Origin: Alphaproteobacteria bacterium
GTDB taxonomy: Bacteria > Pseudomonadota > Alphaproteobacteria > UBA8366 > Aestuariispiraceae
Length of the DNA stretch: 64,000 bases
Assembly: GCA_033344895.1 (NCBI GenBank)
Contig: JAWPMN010000001.1
Span: forward strand, 1,984,001-2,048,000
Direction of reading: 5' to 3'
The first letter of the stretch is position 1. Each line of letters starts with the position of its first letter. Shown here piece after piece: positions 16,712-26,183 of the stretch. The position numbers and the translations under genes are program-made. The notes beneath the pieces are model-generated. The model ran no database searches. It was not told where the DNA came from and saw only the letters and a list, made by a program, of their open reading frames with translations.

Positions 16712-19700
16712 TCAGCCGGTTCCGTCCGGGATGGACTCCGCCTCTTTCAGTTCCCTGTCCAACTGCTGTCCGTGCCGGGCGCGGGCCGAGGAAAGTCGCG
16801 CCAGGCACAGATAGACGACCGGTGTCAGGTACAGCGTGAAGACCGCGGCGGTCCCCAGACCCCCGAATATCACCCAGCCGATGGCCGACCGGGCTTCCGA
16901 GCCTGGCCCGGCACTCAGGATCAGGGGCAGGCCGCCGACGACCGTGGACATCAGGGTCATCATGATGGGGCGCAGCCGGACCAGGGCGGCCCGGCGCACG
17001 GCCTCCGCGACGGAATGGCCGCGGTCCCGAAGCTGATCGGCAAACTCGACCAGCAGGATCCCGTTCTTTGCCATCAGGCCGATCATCATCACCAGACCGA
17101 TCTGGGAATAGATATTGATCGTCGTGCCGGTCAGCAGCAGCGCATAGAGGGCTGCCGCGACGCCGAAGGGAACAGTCAGGACCACGACGAGCGCGCTGGT
17201 CCAGCTTTCGAACTGGGCGACCAGAACCAGGAACACGACAGCCATGGCAATGATATAGGTGATCAGCACGTCCCTTTCGGTTTCCTGAAGGGTCGCCGCC
17301 TCACCCAGCAGGATCAGGTCCACATCACCCGGCAGAACCTCATCCGCCAGTGCCTCGACGTCGCTCACCGCCTGCTGCAACGGATAGCCGAGCCGGATAT
17401 CGGCGTCGATCTCCACGGCGCGGCGCTGGACATGACGGTCCAGTTCAGCGGCAACGCCTTCCTCCTTCAGACTGACCAGCGACGACAGCGGTACCAGCGC
17501 GCCGTCGGCGCTGCGGACATAAAGATTCAGCAGATCGCTGGGATCGTTGATTGCCCCGTCCCCGGCCGCCAGCAGGATCGGGATCGTTTCGTCCCCGACG
17601 CTGAGGTCGACCAGTTCGTCGCCATCGATGGTGACACTGAGCGTCGCCGCCAGGTCGTCGAGCGAGACATTCAGGTCGGATGCCCGCCGCCGGTCGATCT
17701 GAACGACCAGTTGCGGCTGGGTCGGCTGGTAGGATATCCGTCCGTTGGACAGTCCGGGCAGCCGGTCCTCAATCGCCCGATTGAGCGTCAGGGCAGCTTC
17801 ATAGAGGCGCAGATAGTCATTGCCGATCAGGGCGATTTCCAGACCGGTGGAGTTCGACCGGATGTTCAGGCTGTTCGGGCTGTAGACGCTTATTCGCATA
17901 CCCGGAATTTCGTTCATCTGCGGTCTCAGTTCCGCGACCAGGTCCGATTGCGGCCGCGTGCGTTCATGCCAGGGGGCCAGCGGCGCACTGACGAAGACCC
18001 GGTTCAGATCCCAGCGGCCGACAATCGTGTAGATCGAGGTGATCTCGCCGCTGTCGACATAGGGCTGCAGCACCGCTTCGATCTTGTCGGCCTGCCGCCC
18101 GGTGTAGGAAAGCCCGACCCCGTCCGGTCCGGTGCCGAAGACGAAAATCTGTCCCCGGTCCTCGGTCGGCAGCAGCTCGCGGTCGATGTTCTGGAATGCA
18201 AACCAGGCGCCACCGGCCCCGGCCCCCGCGAGGACAAGCACGACCAGCGGCATGGCCAGGGCACCGTGCAGGGTCGCGCGGTAGAGCTGCACCAGCCGGT
18301 CGCCGCACCAGGCAATCGCCCGATGGATGCCCAACCCCTTGCTGTCCGATTCGTCGCCCAGCCTGGCCGCCAGTGCCGGCACCAGAGTCAGGGCCACGAA
18401 GGAGGATATGATGACCCCGACGGCCAGAACGAAACCGAATTCCCGGAACAGACGACCGGCGTCGCTGGGCAGGAAGGAAATCGGTACAAAGACCGAAACC
18501 AGGGTCGCCGTGGTCGCGACGACGGCGAAGAATACCTGTCGGGTGCCCAGGACCGCTGCGGCGCGCCCGCCCAGCCCCTGCGCACGCCGGCGCTGAATGT
18601 TCTCAAGGACCACGATGGAATCGTCGACGATCAGCCCGGCGGCAAGAACCAGCGCCAGCAGCGTGATGATGTTGATGGAAAATCCCATCAGCCAGATCGC
18701 GGCGACAGAGCCGATCAGGGCAACCGGAATGGAGATGCAGGGGATCAGCGTGGCGCTGGGCGTGCCGAGGAATAGCCACAGTGTCAGCACCACGATCGAC
18801 ACGGCCAGCAGCAGGGTCACCACGACCTCGCGCACCGATCCGCGAATGAATTCGGCATCGTCGGAGACCTCGATCACCTGAACGGTATCGAAACGCGCAT
18901 TCAGCCTTTTCAGCGCAGCCTCGACGCCGTCGGAGATTTCAATCGTGTTGGACTTGGCCTGCCGGATGATCCCCATGCCGATGACGGTCTGGCCATCAAC
19001 CCTGACCTTGGATTCCGCCTCTTCCGGTCCGAAGAAAACCATGGCGACGTCGCCGATCTTGACCGGGTCGCGAATGACGATCCCTTCGATTTCCTCGGCG
19101 GTCTCCGCCGTCGCGTCGGCACGCACGATCAGTTCGTGGTCGACGGAGGCGAAACTGCCGGCCGGAATATCGAACGGGGCGTTCTGCAGGACATTGGCGA
19201 CATCAGTCACGGTCAGCCCATAACTGCTGAGCCGCATCGGATCGAGGACGACATGCAACATCCGCCGTCGGTCCCCGTACAGGGTGACGTCGGCGACTCC
19301 GTTGACTGAAATCAGATCCGGCACGATGTCGTTTTCAACGATCCGCGTCAGTTCCTCCTCACCGATCCCGTCGGCGACGGCGGCCAGGCGCAGGACCGGA
19401 CTGGCATCCGCATCGGCCTTGATGACGGTCAGTTCCTCGACATCGTCGGGCAGATCCCGTTCAACCCGGCTGACGGCTTCGCGCACATCGGCGGCGGCCG
19501 TATCCAGATCGGTGTCGGCGGAGAAGTAGAGGCGAATCCGGAAGTTGTTCTCTTCGCTGGATGACCGGATCTCTTTCACGCCGGTGACGCGCGCCACGGC
19601 GCCCTCGACGATGCTGGTGACCTCCGCATCCATGGTTTCGGGCGACGCGCCCTGTAGAATGCCGCGCACCGTCACGGTCGGCTGGTCGACGTTCGGGAGT

Positions 19701-19828
19701 TCACGGACTTCCACCGCCGTCAGGGCAGCCAGTCCGGCAAGTGCTATCAGCAGATTGAGAACCAGCGCCAGAAGCGGTCGCCGCACGCTGGTGGAGGGCA
19801 GATCCTCCCTGTCCGGACGGCCGGTCAC
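16712..19828 (-). CDS. RND-family efflux permease (HAE1/AcrB type)
   Basis: A 1,038-residue inner-membrane proton antiporter, full length for the family. Twelve membrane spans and two large periplasmic loops are apparent. The proton-relay helix contains GLIVDDSIVVLENIQ with the paired aspartates, and the protein begins with the usual single span followed by LPNVDQPTVTV. Substrates may include drugs, detergents or endogenous lipids. It overlaps the upstream adaptor gene by 4 bases. No TolC-type outer-membrane factor and no TetR regulator are adjacent, so the pump presumably uses a TolC encoded elsewhere. The C-terminus ends in a charged tail (HGQQLDRELKEAES). Confidence 0.92.
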   Translation of the reverse strand: MTGRPDREDLPSTSVRRPLLALVLNLLIALAGLAALTAVEVRELPNVDQPTVTVRGILQGASPETMDAEVTSIVEGAVARVTGVKEIRSSSEENNFRIRLYFSADTDLDTAAADVREAVSRVERDLPDDVEELTVIKADADASPVLRLAAVADGIGEEELTRIVENDIVPDLISVNGVADVTLYGDRRRMLHVVLDPMRLSSYGLTVTDVANVLQNAPFDIPAGSFASVDHELIVRADATAETAEEIEGIVIRDPVKIGDVAMVFFGPEEAESKVRVDGQTVIGMGIIRQAKSNTIEISDGVEAALKRLNARFDTVQVIEVSDDAEFIRGSVREVVVTLLLAVSIVVLTLWLFLGTPSATLIPCISIPVALIGSVAAIWLMGFSINIITLLALVLAAGLIVDDSIVVLENIQRRRAQGLGGRAAAVLGTRQVFFAVVATTATLVSVFVPISFLPSDAGRLFREFGFVLAVGVIISSFVALTLVPALAARLGDESDSKGLGIHRAIAWCGDRLVQLYRATLHGALAMPLVVLVLAGAGAGGAWFAFQNIDRELLPTEDRGQIFVFGTGPDGVGLSYTGRQADKIEAVLQPYVDSGEITSIYTIVGRWDLNRVFVSAPLAPWHERTRPQSDLVAELRPQMNEIPGMRISVYSPNSLNIRSNSTGLEIALIGNDYLRLYEAALTLNRAIEDRLPGLSNGRISYQPTQPQLVVQIDRRRASDLNVSLDDLAATLSVTIDGDELVDLSVGDETIPILLAAGDGAINDPSDLLNLYVRSADGALVPLSSLVSLKEEGVAAELDRHVQRRAVEIDADIRLGYPLQQAVSDVEALADEVLPGDVDLILLGEAATLQETERDVLITYIIAMAVVFLVLVAQFESWTSALVVVLTVPFGVAAALYALLLTGTTINIYSQIGLVMMIGLMAKNGILLVEFADQLRDRGHSVAEAVRRAALVRLRPIMMTLMSTVVGGLPLILSAGPGSEARSAIGWVIFGGLGTAAVFTLYLTPVVYLCLARLSSARARHGQQLDRELKEAESIPDGTG

Positions 19829-20910
19829 GATTCGGTGCCGTTATCGGCGACCGGCGCTTCGCGCACGGTGACGGAGACTTCCCGCCCGGCGCGCATCCGG
19901 TGCAGGCCCTCCACGACAACCGGATCGCCGGGTTCGAGATCCCCGTCGACCAGGACGCGGGAGGATTGCCGCTGCACGATCTGCACGGGGATCTGGGCTG
20001 CCTTGCCGTCGCGAACGGTCCACAGGAACGATCCGTCACCGCCCCATTGTATGGCGATCTCCGGAACCGTGGGGCGGCGCTGGCCGTAGAGATCCAGGGT
20101 CACGCGAAAACTCATGCCGGGCCGGAACGCGTCGTTCGGGTTCGGTGTTTCGGCGCGAACGGCGAAAGTGCGCGTATCCGGGTCAATCCGGCTGTCGACA
20201 TCAACGACGATCCCGTCCGCCGTGGCGCTTCCGGCCCATGCGGCGATGGATACCGCGTCGCCGGGGCGCACACGCCCCAGAAGCGCTTCCGGCACATCGA
20301 ACCGGATCAGCAACAACTCGCGGTCGTCCAGCGTCGCAATCGACGTCGCCGGATCGATGCGGTCCCCGACTTCGACATCGGTCAGGCCGATATATCCCGC
20401 GAAGGGTGCCTTAACGTAACGGTCGTCCAGGGCCACCTGGGCCTGGCGCAGGGCAATCCGGGCGCTGCGCAACGCGGTGCGGGCCTCATCCAGGGCGGCC
20501 TGGGTCGAGGTGCCGCTGGCGCTCAGTTTTTCCAGTCGGTCGAACTTGCGCTGCGCGTCCTCAAGCTGGACCTGTGCCAGTTCGACATCGAGGCGCTCCG
20601 CATCCTGACGCAACTCGACCAGAACGGCGCCGCGGTCGACAAAGCTGTTGGCCGTGAAACGGACGGCGGTGACTTCTCCGGCCGAGTCGGGGTGCAGCGT
20701 TATGGAGCGAAAGGCGCGGGCGGTGCCGACCGCTTCCAGTCGGATTCGGATTTCGGCCGATTCGGCGCGTTGCACGATGACGGCGATCGGGACGTCGGGG
20801 CGCGTGGCGGTGACGTCCTTCTCGGTTTCCGGTGGCTGGCCGATCTTCCAGGCCGCAGCGCCCAGCCCGACCAGCACAAGGATGACCAGAAACTGTTTGA
20901 AAATACCCAA
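19825..20910 (-). CDS. RND efflux periplasmic adaptor (membrane fusion protein)
   Basis: A 361-residue HlyD/AcrA-type adaptor. It has an N-terminal membrane anchor (FLVILVLVGLGAAAWKIG), a lipoyl-type half motif (GEVTAVRFTANSFVDRGAVL) and a helical hairpin near 105-160 (QLEDAQRKFDRLEKLSASG). The second half motif YVKAPFAGYIGLTDVEVGD and the beta-barrel follow. The start codon is TTG at 20910, preceded by a GGAGG site; no ATG lies nearby in frame. It links the inner-membrane permease to an outer-membrane channel and is the first gene of this two-gene operon. No lipobox cysteine is seen. Confidence 0.9.
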   Translation of the reverse strand: MGIFKQFLVILVLVGLGAAAWKIGQPPETEKDVTATRPDVPIAVIVQRAESAEIRIRLEAVGTARAFRSITLHPDSAGEVTAVRFTANSFVDRGAVLVELRQDAERLDVELAQVQLEDAQRKFDRLEKLSASGTSTQAALDEARTALRSARIALRQAQVALDDRYVKAPFAGYIGLTDVEVGDRIDPATSIATLDDRELLLIRFDVPEALLGRVRPGDAVSIAAWAGSATADGIVVDVDSRIDPDTRTFAVRAETPNPNDAFRPGMSFRVTLDLYGQRRPTVPEIAIQWGGDGSFLWTVRDGKAAQIPVQIVQRQSSRVLVDGDLEPGDPVVVEGLHRMRAGREVSVTVREAPVADNGTES

Positions 20911-21247
20911 TGTCCGCCACCCTCCATCCGACGTGCATTCCGGTCATCCGGCCACGGTTCCGGATGAAACTATCATGAACAGGCGAAGTTTCTATCCTGG
21001 TCCCGTATTCCGGAAAATCCTTGATGCGATTCGCACTGGCCCAAGATCAGACGCGGCTGCGCCGATAATCCGTCGCAGGTTTCGAACACTTTTTCCTTCG
21101 ATTTCGCAAATAAGGGCGCGGCCTTGGGGTCAGGGCGAACGGGGCGTCCCGACGCCGTCCATCCCGGAATGTTCAAGCAGTATGAAGTTTGGGTGAAGGC
21201 GTACAAAAGCGCTTTTGTCGGCTTAATTGTTCGACTATTCTAGAGAA
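20911..21247 (+). other. 337-base divergent intergenic region, efflux pump and ars operon
   Basis: It separates the leftward RND operon from the rightward arsenic operon and must contain both promoters. Apart from the perfect palindrome at 21203-21218 I see no gene, tRNA or long repeat. No regulator gene for the pump is present in it. Confidence 0.6.
21203..21218. promoter_or_regulatory. Perfect 16-bp palindrome, candidate ArsR operator
   Basis: The sequence acaaaagc/gcttttgt is an exact inverted repeat ending 29 bases before the arsR-arsC start codon. A homodimeric winged-helix repressor such as the ArsR domain encoded next to it would bind this kind of site. The assignment is by position and symmetry only. 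Confidence 0.4.
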
Positions 21248-22096
21248 ATGGATGAATTGAAGGCAGCAACCTGTTTTTCAGCCCTGGCGCAGGAATCCCG
21301 CGTCCGGATTCTGCGCCTGCTGATCGCGGCCGGGCCCTCCGGAATGCGGGCCGGGGAGGTTCAGCAGCAGATCGGCATGCCGTCCTCGACGCTGTCCTTT
21401 CACCTTTCGGCCCTGGAACAGGCCGGCCTTGTCCAGTCCACACGGCAAGGTCGGACAACGGTCTATGCCGTGCGCCTGTTGGGGCTGCGTCAGCTCGTCA
21501 CCTTCGTGACGGAAACCTGTTGCGGCGGCCGGACGGACCTGTGCGGGGATATCGCCCGACTGTTTCCCGATCTGGAGGAAGAGCGCCCGATCACGGGGCG
21601 CTTCAATGTTCTGTTCCTGTGCACCCACAATTCCGCACGTTCGATCATGGCGGAGGCGGTTCTCAACCGCATCGGCGGCGGCAGGTTCAGCGCCTATTCG
21701 GCCGGGGCCGAACCTGTATCGGCGCCGAATGCCGATGTTCTCGCCAATCTGAAGCAACTTGGTTTCGATGTCGCATCGGCGCGCAGCAAGTCGTGGGACG
21801 ATTTCACGACGCCGGACGCGCCGCAGATGGATTTCGTAATCACGCTTTGCGACACGGCGGCGGGCCAGGCCTGCCCCGATTTCGGGGATCAGGTTGTCTC
21901 GGCCGCCTGGCCGCTTCCCGATCCCGCGCGGTTCGAGGGCAGCGCCATGGAGCGGGCGGTGCTGCTGAAGGCACTCTACGGGATGATCAGGCGCCGACTG
22001 GAAACCTTCATCCGATTGCCGTTCGGAACGCTGGACCGGATGGCGGTCAAAGCCCGGCTGGACGCGCTGGGATTCGGTACGACTCAGGACGCTTAG
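21248..22096 (+). CDS. ArsR-type repressor fused to low-molecular-weight-phosphatase-type arsenate reductase
   Basis: 282 residues from the ATG at 21248; a TTG at 21227 is an unlikely alternative. Residues 1-95 are an ArsR winged-helix domain ([20 protein letters not shown]) ending in [12 protein letters not shown]. The C91, C92 and C99 pattern resembles the As(III) site of the AfArsR subgroup. Residues 118-265 are an LMW-PTPase-fold arsenate reductase with the P-loop CTHNSAR (C125-R131) and the LPDPA segment. It would sense arsenite and, through the second domain, reduce arsenate. It is the first gene of an operon with gap and arsJ. Such fusions are known in alphaproteobacteria. No arsenite exporter is next to it. 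Confidence 0.88.
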   Translation: MDELKAATCFSALAQESRVRILRLLIAAGPSGMRAGEVQQQIGMPSSTLSFHLSALEQAGLVQSTRQGRTTVYAVRLLGLRQLVTFVTETCCGGRTDLCGDIARLFPDLEEERPITGRFNVLFLCTHNSARSIMAEAVLNRIGGGRFSAYSAGAEPVSAPNADVLANLKQLGFDVASARSKSWDDFTTPDAPQMDFVITLCDTAAGQACPDFGDQVVSAAWPLPDPARFEGSAMERAVLLKALYGMIRRRLETFIRLPFGTLDRMAVKARLDALGFGTTQDA

Positions 22097-22109
22097 GGGG
22101 CGATGGAAC

Positions 22110-23153
22110 ATGGGTATCGGCATCAACGGTATGGGTCGGATCGGTCGGTTGGCTCTGCGCGCCGCCATGGGGGGCGTATTCCGCGATCCCGCCGATCCGA
22201 ATGCGCAGGCCGGTCTGGACATCGTTCATGTGAACGAGATCTCCGGCGGTGCCTCGACCACGGCGCATCTGCTGGAGTTCGACAGCGTGCAGGGCCGCTG
22301 GCGCGCCGGGTTCGAGGCAGGGGAAGACGATCGAATCCGGATCGACGGCCATCGGATCGGGTTTTCCGATGCCGCCGAGCCGGGAGACGTGCCGTGGGGC
22401 GATCTGGGATGCGATATCGTCCTGGAATGCACCGGAAAGTTTCGGAAGGTCGAGCAACTGAAGGCATATCTGGACCGCGGTGTGAAACGGGTAATCGTCG
22501 CGGCGCCTGTGAAGGATCCCGATGTCCTGAACGTCGTAATGGGCGTGAATGACGACCGCTACGACAGGGAACGCCACCGGATCGTGACCGCGGCGTCCTG
22601 CACCACAAACTGCCTCGCCCCGGTGGTGAAGGTCGTGCACGAGGCGCTGGGAATCCGGCACGGTCAGATCACGACGATCCACGATCCGACGAATACCAAT
22701 GTCGTCACCGACGCGCCGCACAAGGATCTGCGCCGGGCCCGCTCCGCACTGTTGTCGCTGCAGCCGACCACCACCGGCAGCGCGACCGCCATCGGCCTGA
22801 TCTTTCCGGAACTGGTCGGAAAGCTGAACGGGCATGCGGTTCGCGCGCCGGTCCTGAATGCCAGCCTGACCGATTGCGTCTTCGAACTGAACCGCGCCAC
22901 CTCGGCGGAGGAGGTCAATACCCTGTTCGAAGCGGCGGCGTCCGGCCCGCTGGCTGGAATTCTGGGGCTGGAACACCGCCCCCTGGTCTCCGCGGATTAC
23001 GCGCGCGACAGCCGCAGCGCCATTGTCGACGGACCCAGCACCATGGTCACCGACGGGACATTGCTGAAGGTCTATGCCTGGTATGACAACGAACTCGGCT
23101 ATGCCTGCCGAATGGTCGATCTCGCCAACAAGCTGATCGCAGAAGGCCTGTGA
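22110..23153 (+). CDS. Glyceraldehyde-3-phosphate dehydrogenase, ArsJ-associated
   Basis: A 347-residue GAPDH with the NAD-binding opening [16 protein letters not shown], the catalytic [11 protein letters not shown] motif (C164) and the C-terminal [16 protein letters not shown]. The sequence between the first two strands is longer than in glycolytic enzymes. In arsJ operons this enzyme uses arsenate in place of phosphate, producing the unstable 1-arseno-3-phosphoglycerate. It starts 13 bases after the ArsR-ArsC fusion and ends 7 bases before arsJ, so this specialised role is well supported by context. Confidence 0.9.
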   Translation: MGIGINGMGRIGRLALRAAMGGVFRDPADPNAQAGLDIVHVNEISGGASTTAHLLEFDSVQGRWRAGFEAGEDDRIRIDGHRIGFSDAAEPGDVPWGDLGCDIVLECTGKFRKVEQLKAYLDRGVKRVIVAAPVKDPDVLNVVMGVNDDRYDRERHRIVTAASCTTNCLAPVVKVVHEALGIRHGQITTIHDPTNTNVVTDAPHKDLRRARSALLSLQPTTTGSATAIGLIFPELVGKLNGHAVRAPVLNASLTDCVFELNRATSAEEVNTLFEAAASGPLAGILGLEHRPLVSADYARDSRSAIVDGPSTMVTDGTLLKVYAWYDNELGYACRMVDLANKLIAEGL

Positions 23154-23160
23154 CGGCGTC

Positions 23161-24369
23161 ATGCGCAACTACCTGATCGTCACGGCCACCTATTGGGGGT
23201 TCACCCTGACCGATGGGGCGTTGCGCATGCTCGTCCTGCTGCATTTCTATCAGCTCGGCTATTCGCCCTTCACCCTGGCCTTCCTGTTCCTGCTCTACGA
23301 AGCCGCCGGCATCTTCGCCAATCTCGGTGGCGGGTGGCTGGCATCACGCTTCGGCATCCGCCGGATGCTCGGTCTGGGATTGATGCTGCAGATCGCCGGG
23401 CTGTTGTTCCTGTCGGCACTGCGACCGGATTGGGGGGCGGCCCTGTCCGTGGTCTGGGTCGTCCTGGCGCAGGGCGTCGCCGGTATCGCGAAGGACATCA
23501 CGAAGACCGCGTCGAAATCGGCGATCAAGATCACATCGGTCGACGGCAACAATCAGTTGTTCCGGTGGGTGGCCTGGTTTACCGGATCGAAGAATGCGAC
23601 CAAGGGCCTTGGCTTCTTCTTCGGTGGCCTGCTTCTCGATGCCGCCGGATTCGTGCCCGCGCTATTGGGCATGGCAGCCATGCTCACAGGAATTCTGGTG
23701 GCCTGTATCGCGACCCTGCCGTCGGGTCTCGGTATCTCCGCCGCATCAAAATCGGTGAAGGAGCTCTTTGCGAAGTCGCCCGGCGTCAACATTCTGGCGG
23801 CTGCGCGGATCTTCATGTTCGGCGCGCGGGATGTCTGGTTCGTCGTCGGGTTGCCGGTCTTTCTCTACGCCTCCGGCTGGGATTTCTGGGAAGTGGGTGG
23901 ATTTCTCGCAGCCTGGACCATCGCCTATGGCGCCATTCAGGCGATCGCCCCGGGTCTGGTGCCGCGCAGCACGGACGGGCTCAGCCGCGAAGTCCCCGCC
24001 GCGCGCCTTTGGGGCGTGATCCTGGCAGCGATTCCGGCGGCGCTGGTTGCCGCCCTGCTGGTCGACGCCGCGCCGCCGGTCGCCTTGCAGACGGTCGTCG
24101 TGGCGTCCCTGATGATTTTCGGCGTCGCCTTCGCGGTGAATTCCTCGCTGCACTCCTATCTGATCCTGGTCTATGCGGGATCGAAGAAGGCGGCCGAGGA
24201 TGTCGGGTTCTACTATGCCGCCAATGCCGCCGGGCGCCTGATGGGAACGCTGCTGTCCGGATTGCTCTATCAGGTCGGCGGTCTGGCCGGCTGCATTGCC
24301 GGATCGCTGGTCATGCTGACCCTTTGCGCCGCGATCACCTTCGCCCTGCCACGCAAGGCGACGCCCTGA
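23161..24369 (+). CDS. arsJ: ArsJ organoarsenical (1-arseno-3-phosphoglycerate) exporter
   Basis: A 402-residue major-facilitator membrane protein with about twelve hydrophobic spans. Family-typical features include the opening NYLIVTATYWGFTLTDGALR, the early LLYEAAGIFANLGGGWLASR loop and the DITKTASKSAIK segment after helix 4. ArsJ exports the arseno-phosphoglycerate made by the adjacent GAPDH; the compound then breaks down outside to arsenate, so the pair detoxifies As(V). It is the last gene of the operon, and a short hairpin overlaps its stop. Confidence 0.93.
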   Translation: MRNYLIVTATYWGFTLTDGALRMLVLLHFYQLGYSPFTLAFLFLLYEAAGIFANLGGGWLASRFGIRRMLGLGLMLQIAGLLFLSALRPDWGAALSVVWVVLAQGVAGIAKDITKTASKSAIKITSVDGNNQLFRWVAWFTGSKNATKGLGFFFGGLLLDAAGFVPALLGMAAMLTGILVACIATLPSGLGISAASKSVKELFAKSPGVNILAAARIFMFGARDVWFVVGLPVFLYASGWDFWEVGGFLAAWTIAYGAIQAIAPGLVPRSTDGLSREVPAARLWGVILAAIPAALVAALLVDAAPPVALQTVVVASLMIFGVAFAVNSSLHSYLILVYAGSKKAAEDVGFYYAANAAGRLMGTLLSGLLYQVGGLAGCIAGSLVMLTLCAAITFALPRKATP

Positions 24370-24376
24370 AGGGCGT
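24361..24376. terminator. Short hairpin between convergent arsJ and tRNA-Thr
   Basis: ACGCCC, loop TGAA, GGGCGT spans the arsJ stop codon. It is symmetric and could end transcription from either side, but neither strand has a uridine run, so termination is uncertain. Confidence 0.3.
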
Positions 24377-24408
24377 GTTCGGGCAGGCGTCGCTGTTCTG
24401 GAAAGGTG

Positions 24409-24484
24409 TGGTGCCGGATGCAGGGATCGAACCCGCGACCTTCGGTTTACAAAACCGCTGCTCTACCAGCTGAGCTAATCCGGC
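24409..24484 (-). tRNA. tRNA-Thr (anticodon TGT)
   Basis: The minus strand gives a complete 76-nt cloverleaf with encoded CCA. The acceptor GCCGGAT pairs with ATCCGGC, the D-loop is AGCTGGTA, the anticodon loop is TTTGTAA (anticodon TGT, positions 34-36) and the T-arm is GCGGG TTCGATC CCTGC. It reads ACA codons. The gene converges on arsJ and its 5' side faces the protease/lipoprotein operon. In many proteobacteria a Thr tRNA sits in the Tyr-Gly-tuf cluster; here it is 4.4 kb away and inverted. Confidence 0.96.
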
Positions 24485-24675
24485 CCGTGAGGGGCAGAGC
24501 AGGGTCTACCGCCAAGCCGCCGTGAAATCAATCCTCAACGCGCGGCCCCGGGATGGGCAATTGGGCAGCCTCTGGATGGCGGGACAGGCAAGGTGTGGGT
24601 TCGTTTTTTTGACTTTGCAATCTAGGGTAATAACCATACGATTCTCCGGAGCATAGTTGACTCGGAGGGGGGGCT

Positions 24676-26169
24676 ATGAGGGGGCCGGTACTGTTCGCGT
24701 GGCCTTGGAATAGCAGGAAACAGGCTTTCCCTGTCGGGGGCGCCATTTTCTTGCTTGCCATCGCGGGGAGTCCGGCCGGGATGACATCGTTACAGGCGCA
24801 GGAAGTTGGTGCCGGCGCGTGGCAGTCCCTGCAAGATCGTGCTCTCGCGCTGCCTCAGGGCGGATATCCAAACTATGCGCGCATTGAGGATGACCCGTAC
24901 CTTCGATCGGAACTGAAAGATTACTTTGAATCGGCCCGTCGCCAGAGATTTGCCAACTCCCTGGACAACCTGCTGGCCCCGTCGCAAGGCTACGACGAAA
25001 CGTTAAAACCCTGGGGCGATCCTCAGGTTACGACGACGATCCCCGGCTACCAGCCTCCGCAGCGGTATCCGCAGATCGACCCGTCCTTCCCGGTCACGCT
25101 CGGGCTCCCGTCGGGTATCCAGCTGCAGCCCGATGTCGTAAGCGGTGCCGATACGATACCGGTTGAAATCGACGTGCCGAGAAGCGGCCCCGATTTTGGG
25201 GACTTCCCTCTGGATGACGTAAACCCCTACGGTGATGTCGTGGATGGCGGCGGCGTAATCCCTGGCGGAATTGATGTCCCGCAGACTAGCCCGGTTAGCG
25301 GGGACGGGATCGCAATTGCCGGGGCGCTGCTGACAGATGCCGATTATGAAGCCTATCTCAGGTCGACTTGTGTCGCGCGGGCATCGAGTCACTATCGGGG
25401 AGAGGCTGTGTCTTCCGCGTCCTCGGAAGTTAATGAGGCGTGTTTCAGCGGGATCGACGAACTTCCGGATCAGGTCAAATCATCGGGTATCCTGTCGCTG
25501 GTCGGGTTCCTCGTCTGGCGAACTAATGATGAAACCGAGGTCGGGTTCTGCACCGCGATGAGGGTGGATGACACTCGAATTCTGACGGCGAAACATTGTT
25601 TCTATCATCGCGATGATGGCCGGGACGGCGAAGCCCGGTTCACAAGTGCCCACTTCGAAGACGGCAAGATACGTTTCTATCTTCTCGCCGATCTGAACTC
25701 TTCCTATCCCGTAGGTAATCCGGGGGGCGCCTTTCTGTCCGCCTTTGGTACGAAGGACGATACCCTGATCGTTCCTGTGGCGACGAATGGAACGTCCGTC
25801 CCGGGCTATGCGGTGCGGTCGCCAAGTCAGTTGGGATTTGCGTCGATAATCGGCCTGTCCTCCTTTGAGAGGAAATCGGATTGGCGGGATCGCGTTAAAG
25901 TCACATTGGACAAGACTTGTTTCGTGACGATGCCGGATGCCGATGGCTGCGTGGTTCATGCCTGCAACACTTCAGGCGGCTTCAGCGGCGCTCCGATTTT
26001 CGGAATGGAGGCATCGGATAACGGTGCACTTCGCCCGGTCGTGTTTGGTGTGCACTCCAAAGCGGGGCGGGAAGAGACTGAGTGCGGCGTCGATGAATAC
26101 GCTTTTGTCCGGGTTTCCAATACGGCGGCACCCGTCGATGCGGCGTCACTCGGAATTGAGAATCCATAG
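24676..26169 (+). CDS. Exported V8/trypsin-fold serine protease with long N-terminal region
   Basis: 497 residues; GGAGG precedes the ATG. Residues 15-42 look like a signal peptide (AFPVGGAIFLLAIAG). Residues 43-265 have no recognised domain and are rich in Pro, Asp and Gly. The S1-family protease domain covers about 270-485. H307 lies in RILTAKHCF, with C292 and C308 placed like the trypsin Cys42-Cys58 pair. D361 or D362 lies in DDTLIVPV, and S437 lies in CNTSGGFSGAP, a V8/glutamyl-endopeptidase-like serine motif. The catalytic triad therefore appears intact. The N-terminal region may act as a pro-segment or targeting module. The gene lies 14 bases before a lipoprotein gene, so the pair is probably an operon. 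Specificity and role are unknown. Confidence 0.8.
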   Translation: MRGPVLFAWPWNSRKQAFPVGGAIFLLAIAGSPAGMTSLQAQEVGAGAWQSLQDRALALPQGGYPNYARIEDDPYLRSELKDYFESARRQRFANSLDNLLAPSQGYDETLKPWGDPQVTTTIPGYQPPQRYPQIDPSFPVTLGLPSGIQLQPDVVSGADTIPVEIDVPRSGPDFGDFPLDDVNPYGDVVDGGGVIPGGIDVPQTSPVSGDGIAIAGALLTDADYEAYLRSTCVARASSHYRGEAVSSASSEVNEACFSGIDELPDQVKSSGILSLVGFLVWRTNDETEVGFCTAMRVDDTRILTAKHCFYHRDDGRDGEARFTSAHFEDGKIRFYLLADLNSSYPVGNPGGAFLSAFGTKDDTLIVPVATNGTSVPGYAVRSPSQLGFASIIGLSSFERKSDWRDRVKVTLDKTCFVTMPDADGCVVHACNTSGGFSGAPIFGMEASDNGALRPVVFGVHSKAGREETECGVDEYAFVRVSNTAAPVDAASLGIENP

Positions 26170-26183
26170 AGGGGGATGACGAG

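Noticed and set aside
16772-18775. 667-residue plus-strand frame
   Set aside because: Antisense of the RND permease; rich in Gln, Asp and Arg without any domain.
20911-24408. Integrative element using tRNA-Thr as attachment site
   Set aside because: No integrase and no direct repeat of the tRNA 3' end were found near the ars operon, so an element boundary cannot be claimed.
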